28,947 nt of DNA from a virus, in the IMG/VR virus record IMGVR_UViG_3300017746_000095, positions 1-28,947 of that record; one strand, written 5' to 3'. Positions 7,142 to 14,423 of this stretch are shown here, piece by piece (the stretch's first letter is position 1; the number at the start of each line of letters is the position of its first letter). Both the position numbers and the translations under genes were made by a program. The notes below the pieces were generated by a model that saw only the letters and a list, made by a program, of their open reading frames with translations, ran no database searches and had not been told where the DNA came from.

Positions 7142-7417
7142 ATGACGGTTGAAACACCACATGGTGAGTTTATTGTAAGTGATATTACAAGAAAGCAAAG
7201 AAGAGATAATTACAAAAAAGTGAAAAGGGTTTTTGCTAGTCAAGATGTAGAACAACTGCACGATTTAGCAGACGAATTTTCTTTAATTGCTTTTGGTGAT
7301 GAAGAAAAAGCTGAAAAAGAATTAAAGGGTCTTTCAGCATTACAAGAAGATGAAGTTTTAACTGCTATTATAGTCGCATATATGGGTATGCAACAGGGAA
7401 ACGATACTGGCGATTGA
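7142..7417 (+). CDS. tail assembly chaperone, gpG-like
   Basis: 91 aa, strong AAGGGGAG site upstream. It is a small, acidic, mostly helical protein between the tail tube and tape measure genes, the place of lambda gpG. These chaperones coat the tape measure during tail assembly and are absent from the finished virion. Near the 3' end lies a slippery heptamer GGGAAAC in the correct phase (7396-7402), so a minority of ribosomes should shift -1 into the downstream frame and make a fused product of about 222 aa (87 codons, then 135). The family link is by position, size and the frameshift. Confidence 0.75.
   Translation: MTVETPHGEFIVSDITRKQRRDNYKKVKRVFASQDVEQLHDLADEFSLIAFGDEEKAEKELKGLSALQEDEVLTAIIVAYMGMQQGNDTGD
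7396..7402 (+). promoter_or_regulatory. programmed -1 ribosomal frameshift site GGGAAAC
   Basis: The gpG-like frame reads CAG GGA AAC here, so the heptamer fits X-XXY-YYZ exactly: G-GGA-AAC can re-pair as GGG-AAA after a one-base slip. Lambda G-GT uses the near-identical GGGAAAG. The -1 frame is open from 7354 and continues as CGA TAC TGG CGA through the downstream frame to its stop at 7809. I did not identify a firm downstream pseudoknot by eye. Confidence 0.8.
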
Positions 7418-7809
7418 GATGTGCTGTCTGGTTTATGCAATTAGGATTTCCAGATAATGATTATAAATTACCTTATAAAGCTCGATCGCCTGTTACTGGA
7501 AAAAAAATTTACTTTGAAAGTATTAAAGAAGTAGAGAGTGAAATAAAAAATGTATTGGGGCAAAAAAGCACTTCTAAATTTGGTATCGGTCAAACCCTTT
7601 ATTATGAAATGCCTTTTTTTACAAACCCAATTACTCATATTAAACAATGGTGTTGGGATATGATAGAGGATTATAAAATATCAACAACATACAATGTTCC
7701 TATCGGTAAAGATTTAGATTCTATTATAACAGATAGAATAGACTGTTTTTCTATTATTGAAGAAGAGATAAATAAAATAAATAAACATAGGTCAGAACAA
7801 GATGGCTAA
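7414..7809 (+). CDS. gpT-like extension of the tail assembly chaperone (made by -1 frameshift)
   Basis: 131 aa if counted from the TTG at 7414, but no convincing ribosome binding site precedes it and the first ATG in frame is at 7435. The likely product is the G-T fusion formed by slipping at 7396-7402. The region keeps aromatic and charged residues (F-P-D-N-D-Y, H-I-K-Q-W-C-W-D-M-I-E-D-Y) and ends 8 bases inside the tape measure gene. In lambda the T part binds the tape measure protein and recruits tube subunits. Fusion length would be about 222 aa, shorter than lambda's 284. Confidence 0.7.
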   Translation: MRCAVWFMQLGFPDNDYKLPYKARSPVTGKKIYFESIKEVESEIKNVLGQKSTSKFGIGQTLYYEMPFFTNPITHIKQWCWDMIEDYKISTTYNVPIGKDLDSIITDRIDCFSIIEEEINKINKHRSEQDG

Positions 7810-9913
7810 AAATTTAATATTAAAAGTTTCAGAAAAAGGTGCTAAAAAAACCGCTTCAGCTCTTAAAAGCGTAGGAGGTGCAGTATCAGATATAGGTAAA
7901 AAAGCAGGTATTGCAACTGCAGGTATAGGTTTATTATCAACTAAACTAGCGGGTGATTTCCAAAAAAACCTTTTTGAAGTCGGTACATTAATGAAAGATT
8001 TTAATAATGTACAATTAAAACAAATGAGTAAAGAATTAAGGAACGTAGCAAGTTCTTCAGGGTTAGCGCTTAGTTCTATAAGCAAAGCAAAATATGATAT
8101 AGTTTCGGCTGGGTTTAGTAATGCTGCAGATTCCGCAGAGGTTTTAAAGGCTTCAGCAGAATTAGCAGTTGGTGGTGTAACAAGTGCAGCAGAGGCTGCA
8201 GACCTGCTTACAACTTCACTTAACGCTATGGGCTTAGAAGCTGGGGATGTTACTAGGGTCTCAGATGAACTATTTACAACAGTCAGGCTTGGTAAAACTA
8301 CGATGGGTGAACTATCTAGCACTCTCGGTCAATTATTGCCTTTTGCCAGTTCTGCTGGTTTAGAATTATCTGGTGTTGGTGCAGCGATGGCAACTCTTAC
8401 AGCTTCAGGTATTTCAACCGCTCAAGCAACTACAAGTTTAAGATCCGCGATACAATCTTTACAAAGTCCTACGGATACATCTAAAACACTCATGAGGGAT
8501 ATGGGTATAGAAATAAAAAGATTTGATGATGGAAGTTTTGACTTAGTGAATACAATAAAACAATTTGATGGCCTAGACCCTGACACTATGAAAAAATTAA
8601 TTCCTAGAATTGAGGGTATTTTAGCGATACAAACTATGTCTCAAAATTTTAAAACTTTACAAAGTAATGTAGATGAGTTCTCTAATACAAGCGGTGCTGC
8701 CAATAAAGCCTTTGAACAGATGGCTGGTGCATTTAATACGCAGATGTCAAAGCTTAAAAATAATGTTCAAAATTTAATGATAACTATTGGCGATGCTATT
8801 ATCGAAGAGATACAACCTTTTATAGAAGAAGCCAATGAAGAATTATCGGAGCTAGGCCAAATAGGTTTTGATCAAATCGCTCAATCAATAGGAAATAATT
8901 TAGAATTAATTTTTGAATCTTTTAATGGGGTTATTGGTTTATTCTTAGATAGTATGTCTAATAAAGTTGCTTTGGCAGGTATGTTTATTAAAAAAGAACT
9001 TGCTGAAATACTTCCTAACTTTATAAGTGGCGCAGATGATTTAAATGAAGAATATAAAGCTATGTCTGAAAAATTTGCACAAGAAAATGCTATGAATTTT
9101 CAAATAATGAAAGACCAATTAGCATTTACTTATGAAGAAATAAAGCGAGATGCAAAAGATTTAGCGAAATCTGAAGAACAAATTATGGCAGATTCAAATG
9201 ATATTAAAAGCGAATTAAGAACTGCTGATTCTGAAAACATATTGGCTAAAGTAGAACTAGATAACGCAAACAAACTTGCAGGCATAGAAAAAGAAAAGGA
9301 ATTTTTATCTGTTTTCGGTTTAGCTCAGAAACAAGCATATGATAAGATAACAGAAAGGGAAAATGAATTAATTTTATTAGGAGTTTCAAAAACTGATGCC
9401 GAAAGAGAAGGGACGAAAATGAGGTTGCAATTTATGTCTCAAGAAGTTTCATCTAAGACAACCCAAGCTTCATCTTTTTTAGGTTTAGCAAAACAAGCTT
9501 CAGGTCAAAATAAGAAAAACGCTTTGCAAACTAAAGGGTTGGCAAAAGCGGAAGCATATGTGAAAGCATTTGAGGCTGCTAATAAAACATTCGCTCAGTT
9601 TGGAGGTTTCCCAGCAGGTGTAGTTCCCGCAGGTTTAGCTTTGGCGATAGGTTTAGAGAACGTAAAAGCTATTGATTCTCAAAAATTTGCATCAGGTGGT
9701 ATTGTTCAAGGCTCAAACACAGGTCAGGGAGATACAGTCCCAGCGATGCTTACCCCTGGGGAATTAATATTAAACCAGTCTCAGCAAGATAATTTAGCAA
9801 ATCAAGTTGGTGGTCTCACGATTAACTTTTCTGGACCAGTAACTAATGATGACTACGTTCGGGATTTTATCATACCTCAAATTGATAAGGTTGTAAGAGG
9901 TAACTTAGCGTAA
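7802..9913 (+). CDS. tail tape measure protein
   Basis: 703 aa, the second longest gene here. The N-terminal third is Ala/Ser/Leu-rich helix with the TP901-type core pattern (A-G-D-F-Q-K-N-L-F-E-V-G-T-L, E-A-A-D-L-L-T-T-S-L-N-A-M-G, T-T-M-G-E-L-S-S-T-L-G). The middle is a long helix with coiled-coil spacing (about 330-560). A hydrophobic stretch (about 614-632) precedes a typical C-terminus, F-A-S-G-G-I-V followed by G-D-T-V-P-A-M-L-T-P-G-E-L-I-L. At roughly 0.15 nm per residue, the usual ruler value, the tail would be about 105 nm. It starts 8 bases inside the chaperone frame and ends overlapping the next gene by one base. Confidence 0.9.
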   Translation: MAKNLILKVSEKGAKKTASALKSVGGAVSDIGKKAGIATAGIGLLSTKLAGDFQKNLFEVGTLMKDFNNVQLKQMSKELRNVASSSGLALSSISKAKYDIVSAGFSNAADSAEVLKASAELAVGGVTSAAEAADLLTTSLNAMGLEAGDVTRVSDELFTTVRLGKTTMGELSSTLGQLLPFASSAGLELSGVGAAMATLTASGISTAQATTSLRSAIQSLQSPTDTSKTLMRDMGIEIKRFDDGSFDLVNTIKQFDGLDPDTMKKLIPRIEGILAIQTMSQNFKTLQSNVDEFSNTSGAANKAFEQMAGAFNTQMSKLKNNVQNLMITIGDAIIEEIQPFIEEANEELSELGQIGFDQIAQSIGNNLELIFESFNGVIGLFLDSMSNKVALAGMFIKKELAEILPNFISGADDLNEEYKAMSEKFAQENAMNFQIMKDQLAFTYEEIKRDAKDLAKSEEQIMADSNDIKSELRTADSENILAKVELDNANKLAGIEKEKEFLSVFGLAQKQAYDKITERENELILLGVSKTDAEREGTKMRLQFMSQEVSSKTTQASSFLGLAKQASGQNKKNALQTKGLAKAEAYVKAFEAANKTFAQFGGFPAGVVPAGLALAIGLENVKAIDSQKFASGGIVQGSNTGQGDTVPAMLTPGELILNQSQQDNLANQVGGLTINFSGPVTNDDYVRDFIIPQIDKVVRGNLA

Positions 9914-12126
9914 TGGCTTTAACGTTACCAGATAGTTTTAAAAATAATTCTATAAAGCAAAATTGGCTTTTTCAATTATATTACGACAATGAAAGCGCTT
10001 TTACAGGCTTATCTTTTTACGATGCGGAAATAAGTAGCAATCAATATTATGGTGCGGTGTTAAATAAACCAAGCATAAGAGAATCAATTGATATTGAAAA
10101 AAGCATTTCTTCAACTGGAAATATTTCCTTGTCTGTTGCTAATTTTAACTTTCTAGGCTCAAATTTTAGTTCAGCCTTATATGGTGTTAATAAATACATA
10201 AACCGAGCTTTTAAGGTATATATACAGCCTAACGACGCAACTACAATAGGTGATTGCCTTTTAATATATAGCGGAAAACTTGTTTCAGCTTCTCACAATG
10301 TAGATTCTATAAGATTACAGATAGAAGCAAAAAGACCTTGGGACAATATAGAAGTTCCTACTGTAAAAACAGATAAGAACAATTATTATCCGATAGCATA
10401 TGGAGATTATAGACCTAATGCGAGCCAAAGTAATGTAAATTCTACAGGATTAACTTTTAATTCAAACGCAGGTATTGATGAATATAGAAAAAGAAAAACG
10501 CTATATCCTATACCGATAGAAGAAAGAAGAGGAACAACAATTTTTTCATTAACAGGGGATTGGTCTCAATCAACAAAAGCTTGGCCTCATTATTATGAAA
10601 AATCTACCGACACATTTTTACCTATTGCAAATCACGAAAGTACTGCAACGACTATGGATTCTGCAAATGAAACTTACCTAGACGGGAAAGCAGTAAGATT
10701 TCATCAAAACTTATTGAAATCATCTTTTTATAAAATGGTAGAACTTACTGAAATAGAAAATAATACCCCTTTTAATTGGGTAAATAATAATAATGCTTTT
10801 GATGGAGACTATATTAATACAAGTACCTATACACAATGCACTATCAATGGTGGTTTCATTAACAATAGAAGAGGCTATGTAAAGTATTCTTTCCCCCAAT
10901 TAACTGGTTTTCCAAATAAATTACAAGTCAATATGGTTATTTCCGGAACAGTCAGCATAAGTGACGTGGGCGGTAATGGCGAGATAAGAGTTCAATTAAT
11001 TAATAAAAGCTTTGGAGCCGAAGATATTTTAGGGTATTATAAATTAACGAATGCTCAGACCTCAACAAGTGATTTAATAACAGGAAGCGGTGCTGTAGAC
11101 ACCTCTTCAGCTTATTTTTTAACAGATGCGTTTGATAGTGACACCGAATGGTTAGCTTCTGGGAGCGGTTGGGGTGAAGGTTTACAATTTAACCTTAAAT
11201 GCATTTTACAAAGCGGTGATCTTGATGGGGATTTAGAAGGAAATTTTAGAATTTTTGACGTTGCAGTTCAAGCTGATAACCAATTAGACTTTACGGAGAC
11301 AACTAAAACAGGAAAACTCGTAGCTTCGAAAGTCTTAGATGATATTGAATATGTTTATTCAGGTGGTGATGGGTTGCCAGACAATGGCTGGAATAGTAGT
11401 GCTGCAATAACAACTATAATTGCTGCGCATAGGGATTTACTTCACAGAAATACAAGTTACACTAATTCAAATACACCTGATAATTGGAGTGCGGTTAATA
11501 GTGCTAAAGATTGGGCGGTAAGATATTGGATAAACGAACCTGTTGAATTGCTGAAGGTTCTAGAAAAACTGCAATATGAAGGCGGTTTTATTTTTAGATT
11601 TAATGGACAAGGTGCGGGAGAGTATATTTTTATACCAGATAGCATAAGCACAGACCATACATTGAGTACGGATGACTTAAACAATATTGAAATATCTTTA
11701 TTGCCGATGGATAGAATAGTTTCTAGGATGGATATAGAATATGAGAAACATCCGATATCGAATTATGTTTCAAAGGTTATAGCTTCTAATAGTAGTACGA
11801 TAAGTGATTTATTAATAGGTACAAATGAAAACAAAAAGACTATTAGGTTAGATGCTAATGTTTCAGCGCCTGCAAGTTCACCTTCAAGCAGCCCTAATGA
11901 TGATTTCTATACTTATTATGATAATATATTAGGCGATCAAAAAATAATCGTTAGTGCTGATGTAGTTTCCCCAAATTTTTATGGTATTGATGTTGGGGAC
12001 TTTGTAGCTTTTGATACAATGCCAGTTAATCCTTTTAGTAATAGTGATTGGAGTGGTAAAGATTTTATAGTGACAAGCGTATCAAGGCAAGTCGGTAAAT
12101 TAAAATGCGAATTTAGAGAGGTTTAA
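9913..12126 (+). CDS. distal tail/tip (baseplate) protein
   Basis: 737 aa, TAATG overlap with the tape measure gene. It is mostly beta, with an N-terminal part (about 1-160) containing 'SISSTGNISLSVANF', 'LIYSGKLVSA' and 'RPWDN' elements like phage tail-tip proteins that bind the tube end. An insertion rich in N, S, T and G (about 190-460) could carry a carbohydrate-binding or jelly-roll domain. The C-terminal part (about 530-737) contains L-L-K-V-L-E-K-L-Q-Y-E-G-G-F-I-F-R and G-D-F-V-A-F-D-T-M-P, resembling hub domains. Exact domain borders are uncertain. Confidence 0.65.
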   Translation: MALTLPDSFKNNSIKQNWLFQLYYDNESAFTGLSFYDAEISSNQYYGAVLNKPSIRESIDIEKSISSTGNISLSVANFNFLGSNFSSALYGVNKYINRAFKVYIQPNDATTIGDCLLIYSGKLVSASHNVDSIRLQIEAKRPWDNIEVPTVKTDKNNYYPIAYGDYRPNASQSNVNSTGLTFNSNAGIDEYRKRKTLYPIPIEERRGTTIFSLTGDWSQSTKAWPHYYEKSTDTFLPIANHESTATTMDSANETYLDGKAVRFHQNLLKSSFYKMVELTEIENNTPFNWVNNNNAFDGDYINTSTYTQCTINGGFINNRRGYVKYSFPQLTGFPNKLQVNMVISGTVSISDVGGNGEIRVQLINKSFGAEDILGYYKLTNAQTSTSDLITGSGAVDTSSAYFLTDAFDSDTEWLASGSGWGEGLQFNLKCILQSGDLDGDLEGNFRIFDVAVQADNQLDFTETTKTGKLVASKVLDDIEYVYSGGDGLPDNGWNSSAAITTIIAAHRDLLHRNTSYTNSNTPDNWSAVNSAKDWAVRYWINEPVELLKVLEKLQYEGGFIFRFNGQGAGEYIFIPDSISTDHTLSTDDLNNIEISLLPMDRIVSRMDIEYEKHPISNYVSKVIASNSSTISDLLIGTNENKKTIRLDANVSAPASSPSSSPNDDFYTYYDNILGDQKIIVSADVVSPNFYGIDVGDFVAFDTMPVNPFSNSDWSGKDFIVTSVSRQVGKLKCEFREV

Positions 12127-12900
12127 ATGGCTAAGACTTTTTATTATGATTCAGTAGGTTTATTAGAATCAACAATTAACGATGGTACTTATGCAAATCC
12201 GTCTGGTGGAGTATACACATTTTCAGATGCTGCTACTATCACGAATGAAGAAAGAGCTGTTGATCAATCTATTTCTACTGCTATGACATCATTTGCAGTC
12301 AACGATGCTCTTCAATTTAATTTGGGTAGTGCAAAGGCTGTTGATTTTATAGGTGTTAATTTTACAGCAGCAGATACTGATAATTTAGAACTTTGGTATG
12401 ATACTTCAGCTAGTGGAGCATTAGAAGCCAAATCGGTAGCTATGACAGCAAGTTTTCCAGTTGGCTGGACATTTAGCGAATTTACATCAGCAGCCAAACA
12501 GTATTGGACTTTAGTTGCAATAAATGGAACTATTACTGGTTTATCCGAAGTTGTTATTGGAAGTAAACTAGCCTTTGAAGTTAATCCTGATTTGGGGACT
12601 GGTGAAGTTAATGAATTTGGAACTACTATAAATACAAGTATTGGTGGAATAGAATATGCTATAAAAAATCACGAAACAAAAAAGAATATCAGTTTATCTT
12701 TTTCAAGTATAAGTGAGACTTTTAAAGAATCCTTACAAAGCATGGAAGAAAGTGTTCAAAATTATAAAAAATTCATTTATTCTGAAAATGGTACAACTGG
12801 GCCATTCCATTATGTGAGGCTAGGTAAACCAATAAACTTTAAGGAAGTTTCTTCAACGAGATATTCAGCCAATATATCTTTAAATAAACAACTTTCTTAG
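12127..12900 (+). CDS. minor tail protein
   Basis: 257 aa, ATG directly after the previous stop with GAGAGG upstream. The first 150 residues look like a beta-sandwich with S/T/A-rich strands (e.g. N-F-T-A-A-D-T-D-N-L-E-L-W-Y-D). The rest mixes helix (about 195-225, E-T-F-K-E-S-L-Q-S-M-E-E-S) and strand. It is the last gene of the structural block, so a tail tip or receptor-contacting role is likely. No named family is recognised. Transcription of the late operon probably ends downstream, although no T-tract terminator immediately follows. Confidence 0.55.
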   Translation: MAKTFYYDSVGLLESTINDGTYANPSGGVYTFSDAATITNEERAVDQSISTAMTSFAVNDALQFNLGSAKAVDFIGVNFTAADTDNLELWYDTSASGALEAKSVAMTASFPVGWTFSEFTSAAKQYWTLVAINGTITGLSEVVIGSKLAFEVNPDLGTGEVNEFGTTINTSIGGIEYAIKNHETKKNISLSFSSISETFKESLQSMEESVQNYKKFIYSENGTTGPFHYVRLGKPINFKEVSSTRYSANISLNKQLS

Positions 12901-12939
12901 TTTTTTCTTAATAAATATTTAGTATATTTCTCCCCTGCA

Positions 12940-13007
12940 GGCAGAGGCGAATGAGCGATTCACTCCGATGTTCGTTCTAGTATTCACAATATAAAAACGC
13001 CTCTGCC
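12940..13007. repeat. GC-rich perfect 10-bp inverted repeat in the 12.9-13.1 kb non-coding region
   Basis: GGCAGAGGCG (12940-12949) and CGCCTCTGCC (12998-13007) are perfect inverted copies with 48 bases between. Eight of ten pairs are G-C in an otherwise AT-rich genome. A smaller inverted pair, GAAT/ATTC, lies within the left part of the loop. No T-tract follows the right arm, so it is not a normal intrinsic terminator, and no tRNA T-arm can be drawn. It could be a structured RNA, a recombination or origin element, or an operon boundary. Confidence 0.7.
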
Positions 13008-13014
13008 GCTCCTA

Positions 13015-13032
13015 TCTTATACAGTTAATTAA
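13015..13032 (-). repeat. 18-base element upstream of the early promoter, inverted copy of 19507-19524
   Basis: On the - strand this reads TTAATTAACTGTATAAGA; the element at 19507-19524 reads TTAAATAACTGTATAAAA, matching at 16 of 18 positions. Both lie just upstream of the two promoters that share a layout, but in opposite orientation. A regulator-binding site is possible; AT-richness raises the chance of coincidence. Confidence 0.4.
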
Positions 13033-13051
13033 CCCCTAATATTTTTTGAAC

Positions 13052-13073
13052 AAAGTGTTTTACTTTACACTTT
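13052..13073. promoter_or_regulatory. 7-bp dyad overlapping the -35 box (operator or weak terminator)
   Basis: AAAGTGT (13052-13058) and ACACTTT (13067-13073) are perfect inverted halves around TTTACTTT, and the right half runs into TTTTTTG. The dyad surrounds the predicted -35 of the early promoter, so a repressor or activator could bind it. Read as RNA from upstream it is also a short hairpin plus U-tract, possibly a weak end for the tail operon. The second promoter lacks the dyad. Confidence 0.35.
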
Positions 13074-13101
13074 TTTGTATTAATATACCTATGTGAATAC
13101 T
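13059..13101 (+). promoter_or_regulatory. early promoter A (TTTACT - 16 - TAATAT) with GTGAATACT start box
   Basis: TTTACT at 13059-13064, a 16-base spacer, TAATAT at 13081-13086, six bases, then GTGAATACT at 13093-13101. The promoter at 19540-19582 has the same boxes at identical spacing, including the same nine bases at the expected transcription start. It stands in the largest gene gap, just before the early gene block. The boxes suggest host sigma70-type recognition. The GTG at 13093 is in frame with the next gene but is better explained as part of this box. Confidence 0.7.
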
Positions 13102-13125
13102 GATTATAAAACAAGGAGAAATCAA

Positions 13126-13320
13126 ATGTTAAATCATATAATAATACAAGCGTTACAAGATTCTGATAACTACAATAACGATGGAACTATTAACTGGAAC
13201 TTTGTAGAATCAGATTTATGGAACCATAGTGTTGCTAGTCTATATAGTAAAGAAGAGAAAGTTAATGCAATTGAAAATTTTCCAGAATCTCTTATACCGT
13301 CAGTTAAAAGAGGCAAGTAA
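13126..13320 (+). CDS. small acidic hypothetical protein, first early gene
   Basis: 64 aa from the ATG at 13126, preceded by AAGGAG about 8 bases upstream. An in-frame GTG at 13093 would add 11 residues but falls on the predicted transcription start. The chain is short, rich in N, D and S, with a likely helix at each end (N-H-I-I-I-Q-A-L-Q-D and K-E-E-K-V-N-A-I-E-N). No family is recognised. First genes after an early promoter are often host-takeover proteins; that is speculation here. Confidence 0.65.
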   Translation: MLNHIIIQALQDSDNYNNDGTINWNFVESDLWNHSVASLYSKEEKVNAIENFPESLIPSVKRGK

Positions 13321-13487
13321 TGGATAAAGAGCAAAGAGAGTTACTTATTGGCCTTGTCAGGGCGGAAAGAAGGAGGTTAAATGTTCTTAAATATGAATAT
13401 GCTTATGATAGTGTGGAACAAGATAAAATATGGAAAGAAATAAGTATATGTAATCGAACTTTAGGATTCTTGGAAGGAGGTAAGTAG
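13320..13487 (+). CDS. small hypothetical helical protein (55 aa)
   Basis: The frame begins at a TAATG overlap (13318-13322) and runs 55 codons to TAG at 13485-13487. It is a charged helical hairpin by appearance (R-A-E-R-R-R-L-N-V-L-K-Y-E-Y-A-Y, then E-Q-D-K-I-W-K-E-I). Tight overlap on both sides supports expression. A GGAGG site near its 3' end serves the next gene. No family is recognised. Confidence 0.55.
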   Translation: MDKEQRELLIGLVRAERRRLNVLKYEYAYDSVEQDKIWKEISICNRTLGFLEGGK

Positions 13488-13798
13488 TGACTAAACCACC
13501 TTATGATTTTAAGTTTCATGCTGAAATCAGATATGAGACTGAAGACTGTTTTAATTTTACAAATGCAAATGGTAACACTATTCCTGAGTTTCAAAAAGAT
13601 GTTTTAGAGGTCTGTAATAAGTATTCAAAAAGAAGCCCTAAGATAGTAACAATATTAGCTAGGTCTATGTATGACCCTAATCAGATAACTGAAAGAATAT
13701 ATCAGTTTGCTAACACTACTTTCTTTACAGAAAATGAGAGTGTGAAGAACGCTTTAAAACATATAACCAAGGAGGGTAAAAATGCCAGTACCATTTAA
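13487..13798 (+). CDS. hypothetical protein
   Basis: 103 aa, GTG start sharing a base with the upstream TAG and preceded by GGAAGGAGG about 9 bases before, a strong site that supports this start. Mixed alpha/beta, with F-Q-K-D-V-L-E-V-C-N-K-Y and a Y-D-P-N-Q-I-T-E-R-I helix. No membrane segment and no motif that I recognise. It overlaps the next gene by 17 bases. Confidence 0.55.
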   Translation: MTKPPYDFKFHAEIRYETEDCFNFTNANGNTIPEFQKDVLEVCNKYSKRSPKIVTILARSMYDPNQITERIYQFANTTFFTENESVKNALKHITKEGKNASTI

Positions 13799-14189
13799 TC
13801 AAAAATTGTCCCAACATACTGAAAAACAATACTTAGAATTAGAGACTAATTATTTAAACCTTTATAATTTTGTTCAGAGTCTTTTGACTATAACAGAAAA
13901 CAAAGATATTGATTCAGATTCTCAGAGGTTAAGTCATTTTAATGCTTTAACTATTAGAGTAACTGAAGGCGTAAAAAGATTTGAGAAATTCACAAAAGAC
14001 CTTCGGAGTAATGTATTCACAAGGAACTCCGCATCTTCCAACTCCGAAGGCAAACCCTACGAGGTTAGAATATTAGCCACGAAAAAAGAAAAGAAACTAA
14101 TTATAGAAGCTTTAGAACATATGTCTAATAGTTATCCCGATTTAAAAGTTTCTGACAAGTTTCAACAACTAGCAAACGAAATAAAATAG
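13782..14189 (+). CDS. hypothetical helical protein
   Basis: 135 aa, with GGAGGG just upstream of the ATG. The first 80 residues look like two long helices (E-K-Q-Y-L-E-L-E-T-N-Y-L-N-L-Y, then V-T-E-G-V-K-R-F-E-K-F). A Ser/Asn-rich linker (about 83-93) leads to a small C-terminal domain (V-R-I-L-A-T-K-K-E-K-K-L-I-I-E-A-L) that resembles the helix-pair ends of phage DNA-binding proteins. I cannot assign a family. Confidence 0.5.
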   Translation: MPVPFNQKLSQHTEKQYLELETNYLNLYNFVQSLLTITENKDIDSDSQRLSHFNALTIRVTEGVKRFEKFTKDLRSNVFTRNSASSNSEGKPYEVRILATKKEKKLIIEALEHMSNSYPDLKVSDKFQQLANEIK

Positions 14190-14198
14190 GAGAAGCAT

Positions 14199-14423
14199 AT
14201 GAGTCAAAGTAAACAAATAAAACACTATTTAGAATCCGGTGGTAAGCTAACACCGATAGACGCTTTACATAAATTTCAATGTTTTAGATTAGCTTCTGTA
14301 ATTCATATTCTTAGAGAAGAAGGTTTAAAAATAAAAACTGAAATGATAAAGAATGGAAATAAGTCTTACGCTGAATATTCAATACAAGCATCAGATGATA
14401 TGATTCTTTTTGGAGGTGAATAA
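14199..14423 (+). CDS. helix-turn-helix protein (HTH_39-like)
   Basis: 74 aa, AGGAG upstream. The pattern 'Y-L-E-S-G-G-K-L-T-P-I-D-A-L-H-K-F-Q-C-F-R-L-A-S-V-I-H-I-L' followed by 'G-L-K-I-K-T-E-M' and a closing strand is that of the small winged helix-turn-helix domain found in many phage proteins (Pfam HTH_39, PF14090). The likely recognition helix covers F-R-L-A-S-V-I-H. Role: DNA binding, perhaps early gene regulation or replication; the target is unknown. It is the only clear DNA-binding regulator candidate seen in the window. Confidence 0.75.
   Translation: MSQSKQIKHYLESGGKLTPIDALHKFQCFRLASVIHILREEGLKIKTEMIKNGNKSYAEYSIQASDDMILFGGE

Noticed and set aside
7792-8322. 176-codon open frame on the - strand
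   Set aside because: Lies opposite the tape measure gene, whose Ala/Ser/Leu-rich codons create open antisense frames. No ribosome binding site or recognisable protein.
12940-13007. tRNA or tRNA-like attachment site
   Set aside because: The outer stem resembles an acceptor stem, but no T-arm with GTTC-type loop or anticodon arm can be drawn on either strand, and no integrase is present.
12940-13020. Intrinsic terminator for the tail operon
   Set aside because: No U-tract follows the right arm; on the - strand the T-tract follows the first arm, not the second.
13093-13125. GTG start for the first early gene
   Set aside because: It coincides with the shared GTGAATACT box at the expected transcription start; the ATG at 13126 has a strong AAGGAG.
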